DNA from: Elusimicrobiota bacterium
Lineage (GTDB): Bacteria > CG03 > SLGR01 > JAGXOG01
Reading direction: 5' to 3'
Length of the DNA stretch: 13,060 nucleotides
Assembly: GCA_027858455.1 (NCBI GenBank)
Contig: JAQICQ010000198.1
Span: 1 to 13,060, forward strand
Within the stretch, counting starts at the first letter, position 1. Every line of letters begins with the position of its first letter. The notes beneath the pieces are model-generated. The model was not told where the DNA came from, made no database searches, and saw only the letters and a list, made by a program, of their open reading frames with translations. The position numbers and the translations under genes were made by a program. Positions 1 through 6,537 of the stretch are shown in pieces.

Positions 1-82
1 CGTGCATATTAAATTCAGAATCCTGGAATTCATCTACCAGAACATCATATCTTATATTTAACCAGTGGGGTAATTTCTTCAT
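1..82 (-). CDS. 5' end of an unrecognised gene (27 codons visible)
   Basis: The frame opens with ATG at 82-80 and stays open to the window edge, beginning MKKLPHWLNIRYDVLVDEF. An AGGAG ribosome binding site lies 5 nt upstream (88-92), and a consensus promoter lies upstream of that, so this is a well-supported start. The N-terminus shows no signal peptide. I do not recognise the family from 27 residues. The segment DEFQD resembles a UvrD-type helicase Walker B motif but lies far too close to the N-terminus for that. The gene has its own promoter and is probably separate from the long gene run upstream. Confidence 0.6.
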   Translation of the reverse strand, partial: MKKLPHWLNIRYDVLVDEFQDSEFNMH

Positions 83-87
83 ATAAA

Positions 88-92
88 CTCCT
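88..92 (-). promoter_or_regulatory. Shine-Dalgarno site of the leftmost gene
   Basis: AGGAG on the minus strand with a 5-nt spacer to the ATG at 82. It is one of the better ribosome binding sites in the window and fixes the start of the partial gene. Confidence 0.65.
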
Positions 93-95
93 ATT

Positions 96-107
96 TATAC
101 AAGTATA
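96..107. repeat. Palindrome in the 5' leader (possible operator)
   Basis: A perfect dyad TATAC-AA-GTATA falls about 10 to 20 nt downstream of the expected transcription start. A second, wider inverted repeat, ATACAAG (97-103) and CTTGTAT (118-124), shares one arm with it and its other arm overlaps the -10 box. The position would suit a repressor site or a small leader hairpin. The region is very AT-rich, so chance is a real alternative. Confidence 0.35.
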
Positions 108-122
108 CTCTAATTTGCTTGT

Positions 123-151
123 ATTATATAAAATAAAGAGCTATTTGTCAA
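123..151 (-). promoter_or_regulatory. Consensus sigma-70 promoter
   Basis: On the minus strand TTGACA (151-146) is followed after exactly 17 nt by TATAAT (128-123). Both hexamers match the housekeeping consensus at every position. Transcription should start near 116-117, leaving a leader of about 35 nt before the ATG at 82. The promoter sits directly after the permease stop codon, with no visible terminator between them. Confidence 0.85.
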
Positions 152-167
152 GTATTTTATGTTACTG

Positions 168-1811
168 TCAGACCTTGTATTCAAGATTATCCATGCTCTT
201 TGCACCTGCTCTAAGAGGAATTATATTTGCCGCTATATTTAAAATAATTAGTCCGGCTACAATAAAGAAAACGGTCGGGCGGTGGTAGGTGGCCGAAGCC
301 ATCTTGCTCATAAAATACATCCTTACCCAAACCGCCTCAAGTCCGAGAGTTATACCTATATAAGTAAAACTATAAACCATATAGATTACCCCTCCCCAGG
401 AGGACTCGATCTCGGCGGGGTTATCGGCGTCAAATTTAGGATAAATTGCAGAAAGTCCTATGCCGATAGATGTTATTGAAAAAGCAGCCGCGAAGACGGT
501 TACCGCAGAAAGTAAACTTAAAAATAAAGGGGCTTTAAGAATTATATTTGAAGATACAATGAGAACCATACCCATAATTAAAACCGGGATTATATTCTGT
601 ATGTATTTCTTGCGCAGGACTTTTCTTGCGTTAAAAGGAGAACTCATCACCACCCAGAAATACTTACCCTCCAGACTTACGGAGCTGAAAGAAAATCTTA
701 ATCCTACCGCAGCTATAACAAATCCTACCATACCTATATTTAAAAACGAAATAAGATAATGTATATAAGGTATATCAAGCGGAAGTTTATAGATATTAAA
801 TATATATATAAATATCAAGGCGGCTATAAGCAGCATCTGCGTCCACTGACGGGTATCCCGGAAAAAAGTCTTTATGTCTTTCGCGAAAATGGGGTCTTTA
901 TAAAATGTGCGGGCGGAAAACCTTTTTTTCTCTTCGCTTTGAACTTTCTCCCATCCGATATAGAAAAATTTTTCGGCTATAAACCCGTAAAGCCATATCA
1001 GAAAAAAAGCTATCAGAACTATAGCTATAAACGACATCCACCATCCGGGGCGGTTATTTATAAACTCCACAGTTATTTTGCTTATCCAGTGGGACGGAAG
1101 ATAAAAAGAGTTAGGCAGTTCGAATTTAGTTAGGTAGCCCGCCGCTAAACTTTCCCGGCCGGGCCGGAGAATCTGTTCCAGTTTCAGCATTCTAAAGAGA
1201 ACATAAGTGCCGGTCCCGAGTATCACTAACCCTAATATGAGAAAATCCCGTATCTTTCTGGCCGGAAATATTTTTACTGTAATAACCACAAGCGTCATTC
1301 CCGGCGCGGCAGCGCTTAAAAAGAAAAGAAGTATGGCCACAGGAAATAATATATACGCTTTCAAAGAAACAGGGAAATTTACGGCAAGAGACATAAACAA
1401 AGGCACGATAACAATTATGCTCATCCACGAAGCATAAACAGCGGTACGGACAAGTTTACCGTAGAGTAGTCCTTTTAAATTCAGAGGCGACACCATAAGA
1501 AAATCATTGTCTCCCGAAAAATAAAGAGTTGAGAACGCAGTTATTATACTTGAATAAACCAATAACACAAAAAGGGCCAGAAAAACAGTTCCTATAAGCC
1601 GAGCGACCAGCGCCGTCCCTACTATGGGGGTATCTTTTACATAACTTATTACTCTGTAAAACCCCACAAAGAGAAGACTCATAAAAAAAAGAGCTAAGAA
1701 GAGCGAAATAAAAAATTTAACTTTATTATTTACAAGTTTTTTAAGATTATGCTTATTTTCTTTTAGCCAGGCGCCCAGGTAAAGTTTAAAAGTATTAAAA
1801 GCGCTGCTCAT
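168..1811 (-). CDS. ABC-2-type exporter permease, 12 membrane helices
   Basis: A 547-residue integral membrane protein, probably the membrane half of an ABC exporter in the cytoplasmic membrane. Hydrophobic segments lie near residues 33-53, 68-92, 125-145, 152-180, 189-208, 258-280, 327-345, 352-375, 410-430, 433-460, 476-500 and 515-535, about twelve in all, which fits a duplicated six-helix ABC-2 unit. A soluble charged stretch (about 281-325) separates the halves. The loop at about 100-118 (DNDFLMVSPL) resembles the D-x-x-LL-x-x-P loop common in putative ABC exporter permeases. The ATG at 1811 follows the ATPase stop by 6 nt, and no Shine-Dalgarno is visible, so translation is probably coupled to the ATPase gene. 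The pairing with that ATPase is strongly implied by position. The substrate is unknown. Confidence 0.8.
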   Translation of the reverse strand: MSSAFNTFKLYLGAWLKENKHNLKKLVNNKVKFFISLFLALFFMSLLFVGFYRVISYVKDTPIVGTALVARLIGTVFLALFVLLVYSSIITAFSTLYFSGDNDFLMVSPLNLKGLLYGKLVRTAVYASWMSIIVIVPLFMSLAVNFPVSLKAYILFPVAILLFFLSAAAPGMTLVVITVKIFPARKIRDFLILGLVILGTGTYVLFRMLKLEQILRPGRESLAAGYLTKFELPNSFYLPSHWISKITVEFINNRPGWWMSFIAIVLIAFFLIWLYGFIAEKFFYIGWEKVQSEEKKRFSARTFYKDPIFAKDIKTFFRDTRQWTQMLLIAALIFIYIFNIYKLPLDIPYIHYLISFLNIGMVGFVIAAVGLRFSFSSVSLEGKYFWVVMSSPFNARKVLRKKYIQNIIPVLIMGMVLIVSSNIILKAPLFLSLLSAVTVFAAAFSITSIGIGLSAIYPKFDADNPAEIESSWGGVIYMVYSFTYIGITLGLEAVWVRMYFMSKMASATYHRPTVFFIVAGLIILNIAANIIPLRAGAKSMDNLEYKV

Positions 1812-1817
1812 AAATAT

Positions 1818-2612
1818 TTAAGAATTTCGGGTTATCTGCAGATATACTTCTTCCAGCGTATGACCCGGAGTTTTAGGAAGGCCCGCGTCGGCGCTTATCT
1901 TATCAGCTATCTTTTTAAGCTCTTTAAAAGAACCTTCGGCTATGATTTTACCTTTGTTTATTATCGCTATTCGGTCACAAAGTTCATGAGCATCGGTAAG
2001 AGTATGGGTAGATAAAAATATTGTCCTCTTTTTTTCTTTTTTAAGTTTAAAAAAGATATCTTTGACCATTCTTGCCGCTTCCGGGTCAAGCCCTACCATC
2101 GGTTCATCAAGGATTATAATCTCCGGATCCCTCATCATTACCGAGGCAAGAAGCAGGCGCTGCCGCAACCCGTGTGAATAAGATTCTACCAGGTCATAAG
2201 CAACATTGTCTATGCTGAATATTTTAAGTTGTTTGTCTATTTCATTATCTATATCATTGTCGTTTATATCATATATGCCGGCGATGAATTTCATAAATTC
2301 CCAGCCGGTAAGTTTTTTATATACATACGGCACATCCGGCAAAAGAGCGAACTTTCTTTTAGCTTCCTGAGGATTTTTAACTATATCCTCGCCGCCTATA
2401 AGAATACGGCCGGTATCGGGTTTTAAAAGCCCCGCCATCATCCTTATAGTAGTGGTCTTGCCGGCGCCGTTGGGACCTAAAACACCAAATATGGTTCCCT
2501 CGTCTACTTCCAGATTTATTGAATCCACTGCGACTGTCTCGCCAAAACTTTTCTTTAAATTCTCTATTTTTAAGGAATTTTTTAATGAACCTTTTAATGA
2601 AACCTTATTCAC
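1818..2612 (-). CDS. ABC transporter ATP-binding protein
   Basis: A 264-residue cytoplasmic nucleotide-binding subunit that would power the permease encoded 6 nt downstream. Walker A is GPNGAGKTT (residues 46-54). The signature region reads YSHGLRQRL, a variant of LSGGQ frequent in ABC-2 exporters. Walker B is IIILDEPMVGLDP, and the switch histidine is in STHTL. The C-terminal tail (about 225-264) is the short extension typical of the CcmA/NatA-like group. The start is GTG at 2612, which overlaps the end of the M23 gene by 8 nt. No ATG, GTG or TTG occurs between it and the start of the ABC domain. Residues 5-16 consist of three SLK-x units encoded by a 12-bp tandem repeat, placed just before the conserved domain. 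Confidence 0.9.
   Translation of the reverse strand: MNKVSLKGSLKNSLKIENLKKSFGETVAVDSINLEVDEGTIFGVLGPNGAGKTTTIRMMAGLLKPDTGRILIGGEDIVKNPQEAKRKFALLPDVPYVYKKLTGWEFMKFIAGIYDINDNDIDNEIDKQLKIFSIDNVAYDLVESYSHGLRQRLLLASVMMRDPEIIILDEPMVGLDPEAARMVKDIFFKLKKEKKRTIFLSTHTLTDAHELCDRIAIINKGKIIAEGSFKELKKIADKISADAGLPKTPGHTLEEVYLQITRNS
2569..2604. repeat. In-frame 12-bp tandem repeat (3 units) in the ATPase gene
   Basis: Three successive 12-bp units start with TTTAA and have GAA at positions 7-9 on the plus strand (2569-2580, 2581-2592, 2593-2604). They encode SLKI, SLKN and SLKG in reverse order. The repeat precedes the ABC fold, so copy-number change would only lengthen the N-terminal tail. The last 8 nt of the upstream M23 gene (2605-2612) lie just outside it. 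Confidence 0.6.
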
Positions 2613-3540
2613 CTCTTAACCAATCCTCCGGATTTACCGGCGTACCGTGCAAATATACGCCCCAGTGCAGATGAGGGCCGACAGCGACACCTGTATCACC
2701 TATATAACCTATAATATTACCCTCGCTGACTTTATCCCCCTTTTTTACCTTTACAGAATCCAGATGTATATACAAAGTCATTATCCCTCCGCCGTGATTA
2801 ATTATAACTGTTTTACCGTGAAGATTAAAATCTTCTCTTGCAAGAATGACAATGCCCGGGGCGGCTGATTTCACCACAGCCTGTCTGCCTCCTGCTATAT
2901 CAACCCCGCGATGCTGCCACAAAACTCTGTCGGGAGTTCTTCTTGAAGCGCCGAAAACCCCGGATATTCTTCCCCTTGAAGGACGTTTAAGATAATTCCC
3001 TTCTAAAAATATTTTATTTGTTTCTTTTTTAAGGGCGGCTTTTATTGTTTTTCTCTCTTTTTTATTCCCGGGAGATTCTATCTTTTTTATGTTTTGAGCT
3101 GACAGCTTAATCTCTTCAGTCGGATAATTAGATTTTTGTATAATTAAACTAATATCCTTTCTTTTAGTTTTCCGGGTGCCGGCTTTAAACTCAGTAACCG
3201 TCATCTTATATTTACCGAGTTTAGTATTAAGGGGAATCCCATAGTAGCAGATTATGTCCGGAGTTGCATCCGAAATTGCGTCCGAAATTGCGTCCGAAAT
3301 TGTCCGCTGCGAAAAATCATAAAACTTAAAAACTCTGTTTTGACAGACTAACTCATAACTGTAACCCGGCTGTGGATTTTCAATTTTAAGTTTTACAAAT
3401 TGCCCCGGTTTATAGCTCCTGTTATCTCTCTCAACCGAGAAACTGTCAATTGAGAAACTGTCAATTGAAAAAGTACACGCTCCGGTTGCCGCAACTGCTA
3501 CTGCGAAGAATAGAAAGGGGACGGTTTTCTTTTTAAAAAT
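2605..3540 (-). CDS. M23-family (LytM) peptidase, probable lipoprotein, putative ATT start
   Basis: A probable peptidoglycan endopeptidase of about 311 residues. The M23 domain occupies roughly residues 188-308. It has an FG-x-x-R entry motif, the zinc-binding HRGVD (H210, D214), H259 in YIHL and GPHLHWG (H290, H292), so it looks catalytically complete. The only ATG (3204, residue 113) would leave 199 residues and cut off conserved sequence: YYGIPLNTKLGKY just before it matches the M23 N-terminal beta-domain. The frame continues upstream to residue 1 with KKK, a hydrophobic core and ATGAC, a plausible but non-ideal lipobox (C22). No ATG, GTG or TTG exists in this extension. ATT at 3540-3538, preceded by AGAGG at a short 3-nt spacing, is the best start. 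It lies 43 nt inside the end of the amidohydrolase gene. Two in-frame tandem repeats lie in the extension. A sequencing error at the start codon is the main alternative. Confidence 0.75.
   Translation of the reverse strand: MFKKKTVPFLFFAVAVAATGACTFSIDSFSIDSFSVERDNRSYKPGQFVKLKIENPQPGYSYELVCQNRVFKFYDFSQRTISDAISDAISDATPDIICYYGIPLNTKLGKYKMTVTEFKAGTRKTKRKDISLIIQKSNYPTEEIKLSAQNIKKIESPGNKKERKTIKAALKKETNKIFLEGNYLKRPSRGRISGVFGASRRTPDRVLWQHRGVDIAGGRQAVVKSAAPGIVILAREDFNLHGKTVIINHGGGIMTLYIHLDSVKVKKGDKVSEGNIIGYIGDTGVAVGPHLHWGVYLHGTPVNPEDWLRGE
3257..3304. repeat. In-frame 12-bp tandem repeat (4 units) in the M23 gene
   Basis: Unit TCCGAAATTGCG on the plus strand occurs at 3269-3280 and 3281-3292 exactly and at 3293-3304 with two changes. 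A diverged copy precedes them at 3257-3268. The encoded peptide is a run of SDAI units (about residues 80-93), in the N-terminal beta-domain region upstream of the peptidase. Confidence 0.8.
3437..3471. repeat. In-frame 15-bp tandem repeat in the M23 gene
   Basis: GAGAAACTGTCAATT occurs at 3437-3451 and 3452-3466, and a partial third unit (GAAAA) follows. On the coding strand it gives SIDSF repeated just after the putative lipobox cysteine (residues 25-36), where lipoproteins carry a flexible tether. Confidence 0.8.
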
Positions 3541-4886
3541 TTTCCTCTGCCTTTTTTACCCCGGAATTCACCTTTTTCATATACAACTGCTCCTCTTGAA
3601 ATAGTATATTCCGGAGATCCTTTTGTCTTGAAATTTTCATAAGGCGACCAGTCGCACTTAGAATGTAATTTACGGGTTTTAATTTTAACTTTTTTGCGGG
3701 GATTAAATATAACTATATCAGCATCGGTGCCCTCCTTAAGACTCCCTTTTTGAGGATAAAGCCCGTGTATCCTAGCGGGATTTGTTGACATAAGATTTAC
3801 CAACTTTGTAATTTCAATATCTCTTTTGACAACACCTTCGCTGTAAAATACAGGAAGTGAATTTTCAACTCCGGGAAGCCCCATCGGTATTTTTGTAAAG
3901 TCATTGGCCTGAGCGCTTTTTTTAGCTTTTGAAAACGGACAGTGATCGGTGCCGATAGTGTCAATATCATTTTCAAAGATACCCCGCCAAAGCTCGTAAT
4001 TATCCGCATCTTTCCGGACAGGCGGACAGCATGCGTATAAGTACCCGTTTCTCTTTTTTAAAAGTTCATCGGTTAAGATAAGATATTGCGGACAGGTCTC
4101 AACATAAATTATATTGCCCTCTTTTTTTAACCGTCTTAATTCCTTCATCCCTTTGGCCGAACTTAAATGACAGATATAAATAGGAGCTCCTGCCTCGGAG
4201 GCAAGCAGAGTTGCTCGAAGGACCGCTTCTTTTTCTATAAAAGCAGGGCGGCTTGAAGGATAATCTTTCACCGATACTCTGCCGGATTTTTTTAAACTCT
4301 CTGTAAAGAAATCCGCAAGTTCTCCGTTTTCGGCATGAACAAGAACTAAACTTTCAAGCTCTGTAGATTTTTCAAGAGCCCTGTATATTCCTGCATCATC
4401 TACCCCCCAGCCCTCGGTCGCCGGCATAAATATTTTAAAACTTTTTATGCCGTATCCGGCAACTTCTTCCATCTCCTTAAGCTTATTATCATTGAAATTT
4501 GTCAGCTGAGCATGAAACGAAAAATCTATTATGGATTTACCTGCGGCGGATTCTGATTTTTCTTTGATTCTTTCAAGCATTGTCTGATCTTCGGAAGGAA
4601 TGGCAAAATCCAGAAAAGTCGTAACACCCCCGGCTGCGGCAGATCGGGACCCGGTATAAAAATCATCTTCCGAAGAAGAGTTATAGGCAGGCAGTTCAAA
4701 ATGGACATGCGGATCTATTATTCCCGGCATTGTATATAAACCGTCGGCTTTAATTTCACGGGCTCCGGGCGGAGTTTTAACGGAGGGAGCTATTCTTTCA
4801 ATTTTTTCATCCTTAATTAAAAGGTCCGCCTCTTTGATACCGTTGCCCGTTACCCGCCGACTGCCTTTTATTACAATTTTATCCAT
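3498..4886 (-). CDS. Hydantoinase/dihydropyrimidinase-family cyclic amidohydrolase, altered substrate pocket
   Basis: A 462-residue zinc amidohydrolase of the cyclic-imide class, expected to hydrolyse a cyclic amide ring in the cytosol. The TIM-barrel metal set is complete: DPHVH (H60, H62), the lysine that is carboxylated in the family (K151 in FKIFM), H184 in VHAEN, H240 in CHLSS and D314 in GTDHCP. Length and the C-terminal GRGKFLKR ending are typical of D-hydantoinases. Three family substrate-contact positions differ: Tyr of FMAYK is A156, Ser of SPP is C287 and Asn of IPNG is M335. The class is therefore clear but the substrate is not. It could be a dihydropyrimidinase, a hydantoinase or something new, and dihydroorotase is less likely. 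It starts 11 nt after panD without a visible Shine-Dalgarno, and its last 43 nt overlap the M23 gene. Confidence 0.85.
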   Translation of the reverse strand: MDKIVIKGSRRVTGNGIKEADLLIKDEKIERIAPSVKTPPGAREIKADGLYTMPGIIDPHVHFELPAYNSSSEDDFYTGSRSAAAGGVTTFLDFAIPSEDQTMLERIKEKSESAAGKSIIDFSFHAQLTNFNDNKLKEMEEVAGYGIKSFKIFMPATEGWGVDDAGIYRALEKSTELESLVLVHAENGELADFFTESLKKSGRVSVKDYPSSRPAFIEKEAVLRATLLASEAGAPIYICHLSSAKGMKELRRLKKEGNIIYVETCPQYLILTDELLKKRNGYLYACCPPVRKDADNYELWRGIFENDIDTIGTDHCPFSKAKKSAQANDFTKIPMGLPGVENSLPVFYSEGVVKRDIEITKLVNLMSTNPARIHGLYPQKGSLKEGTDADIVIFNPRKKVKIKTRKLHSKCDWSPYENFKTKGSPEYTISRGAVVYEKGEFRGKKGRGKFLKRKPSPFYSSQ

Positions 4887-4897
4887 AAGATTAAAGG

Positions 4898-5266
4898 TTA
4901 TGCTGTAACTGTATCTTTGCGTATAACTTCAACACCATTATTATTATCAATAATCACAACTTTAACTTCACAGCTTTCGCCTTCCTCTATCCATGCGGAA
5001 GAAAAAACAATAAGTTTATCGCCGGGATTACCTTTTCTTGCGGCCCCGCCGTTAAGCCCTATATAGCCGGACCCCCTTTTCCCTTCAATCACATAAGTTT
5101 CAAATCTTTCACCGTTGGTTATGTTAATCACCTTAACCATTTCATACTCTTTAAGTTCGGCAGCTTCTATAAGATCTTTATCTATAGTTATACTGCCTCG
5201 ATAGTTAAGATCCGCTTCAATAACTTTTAACCCGTGAAGTTTTGATTTTAAAAATTTTTTTAACAT
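4898..5266 (-). CDS. panD: Aspartate 1-decarboxylase
   Basis: This enzyme decarboxylates L-aspartate to beta-alanine, the precursor of pantothenate and CoA, using a pyruvoyl cofactor made by self-cleavage. At 122 residues it has family length and aligns with the E. coli enzyme without gaps through the core. It has K9 in SKLHG, Y22, and the cleavage pair G24-S25 in YRGS, where S25 would become the pyruvoyl group. R54, T57 and Y58 follow in NGERFETY, and N72 in the LNGGAA loop. The ATG overlaps the gdhA stop by 1 nt (TAATG), which suggests translational coupling. The nearest AGAGG is 12 nt upstream, too far to be a normal ribosome binding site. It should form an alpha/beta heterotetramer after processing. 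A PanZ-type maturation factor is not visible here. Confidence 0.95.
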   Translation of the reverse strand: MLKKFLKSKLHGLKVIEADLNYRGSITIDKDLIEAAELKEYEMVKVINITNGERFETYVIEGKRGSGYIGLNGGAARKGNPGDKLIVFSSAWIEEGESCEVKVVIIDNNNGVEVIRKDTVTA

Positions 5267-6537
5267 TATGGATAAAGTCCTCTCATTTTAGCTGCATCCG
5301 CCACCCTTTGAACCGCCAGAATATATGCGGCCATCCTCATAGAAACCCCTCTCTTTTTTGAAATTCCATATACCCTGTGAAAAGCCTTATGAATAACTTC
5401 GCAGAGGTTTTTATCTACATCTTTCTCTTTCCAGAACATTGCCTGCAGATCCTGCACCCATTCAAAATAGGAGACAGTAACGCCTCCGGCGTTAGCTAAA
5501 ATATCGGGAACTACAAGTATTCCTTTATCGTTAAGTATCGCATCCGCCTCCGGAGTTATCGGTCCGTTGGCTGCTTCTATAATAATAGTCGCCTTTATAT
5601 CTGAAACATTTTCTGTGGTAATCTGACTTTCCAGGGCCGCCGGTATTAAAAGATCAACTGTTAATTTAAACAATTCACGGTTAGCCTCTTTAGAACCCTC
5701 AACCCATCCGTCACTTTTAAATCCTTTTATACTGCAGTCATCTTTACTGTCTATGTATTTATTGAGCATACCTATGTCAATACCGTCGGGATTAAAAAGC
5801 CCCCCTGTCTTATCCGATACAGCCACAATACTAACCCCCATACCGTGAAGAAAAGTAGCCGTCGCACGGCCTACATTTCCGTACCCCTGTATCGCCGCCG
5901 TAGCTGAAGAAATTCCAATCTTTTGTTTTTTTAAAATATCTTCTGCTATTATAGCTACCCCTTTACCTGTAGCGGTAAACCTTCCCTTCGACCCGCCGAG
6001 TGCAAGAGGTTTGCCTGTTACTACCCCGGGGACTGAATATCCCTTATTCATAGAATAAGTATCCATCATCCAGCTCATAATAGCGGGATTAGTGTTTACA
6101 TCGGGCGCGGGAATATCTTTTTCCGGCCCGATTATTATACCGATTTCCGAAGTATAACGCCGGGTAAGGTGTTCTAATTCCTTTAAAGTCATCTCGGCCG
6201 GATTACATACCACGCCACCTTTTGCCCCGCCGTAAGGGATATTAACCACTGCGCATTTCCATGTCATCCACATCGCCAGCGCTTTAATCTCATCGAGAGT
6301 AACGTCCGGATGATACCGGATTCCGCCTTTTGCCGGCCCTCTTTCTATAGAATGCTGCACCCGGTATCCCTGATATACCTTGATTTTCCCCGATTCTAAA
6401 TATATGGGAACAGAAACGGTAAGAATCCTTTTGGGATACTTAAGCTTTTCATGAATTCCCTCATCCAGGTTTATTTCCCTGGCAACTTCGTCTAACTGCT
6501 GGACTGCTATTTTATACGGATTTAATTCTTCACTCAT
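5266..6537 (-). CDS. gdhA: Glu/Leu/Phe/Val-type dehydrogenase, probable glutamate dehydrogenase
   Basis: A 423-residue enzyme of the hexameric short-chain GDH type, which interconverts glutamate with 2-oxoglutarate and ammonium. The N-terminal domain carries K70 (GPAKGGIRYHP), K94 (MTWK) and the catalytic lysine K106 (PYGGAKGG), with the catalytic aspartate D146 in PAPDVNT. The nucleotide-binding domain begins near residue 190 (TATGKG) and has the GYGNVG dinucleotide loop at 218-223. The second strand ends in VSDKTGG, and the sequence alone does not settle NAD versus NADP. The ATG overlaps the accA stop by 8 nt, and the stop overlaps the panD ATG. An AGGGAG lies about 15 nt upstream, too distant for a standard site. 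Glutamate is favoured over leucine or phenylalanine because the lysine pattern matches GDHs. Confidence 0.93.
   Translation of the reverse strand: MSEELNPYKIAVQQLDEVAREINLDEGIHEKLKYPKRILTVSVPIYLESGKIKVYQGYRVQHSIERGPAKGGIRYHPDVTLDEIKALAMWMTWKCAVVNIPYGGAKGGVVCNPAEMTLKELEHLTRRYTSEIGIIIGPEKDIPAPDVNTNPAIMSWMMDTYSMNKGYSVPGVVTGKPLALGGSKGRFTATGKGVAIIAEDILKKQKIGISSATAAIQGYGNVGRATATFLHGMGVSIVAVSDKTGGLFNPDGIDIGMLNKYIDSKDDCSIKGFKSDGWVEGSKEANRELFKLTVDLLIPAALESQITTENVSDIKATIIIEAANGPITPEADAILNDKGILVVPDILANAGGVTVSYFEWVQDLQAMFWKEKDVDKNLCEVIHKAFHRVYGISKKRGVSMRMAAYILAVQRVADAAKMRGLYP

Noticed and set aside
1..82. DEFQD in the partial gene as a UvrD-type helicase Walker B motif
   Set aside because: It lies at about residue 18, whereas in these helicases it follows a Walker A and some 150 or more residues.
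2605..3204. M23 gene starting at the ATG at 3204 (199 residues)
   Set aside because: It would lack an export signal, which an M23 cell-wall peptidase needs, and would cut through the conserved N-terminal domain. The frame upstream supplies both.
3498..4886. Dihydroorotase (pyrC) as the identity of the amidohydrolase
   Set aside because: Length, the SSEDDFYTGSRSAAAGG block, the VHAEN, CHLSS and ETCPQYL motifs and the GRGKFLKR ending fit the hydantoinase/dihydropyrimidinase branch better, even though the substrate is unclear.
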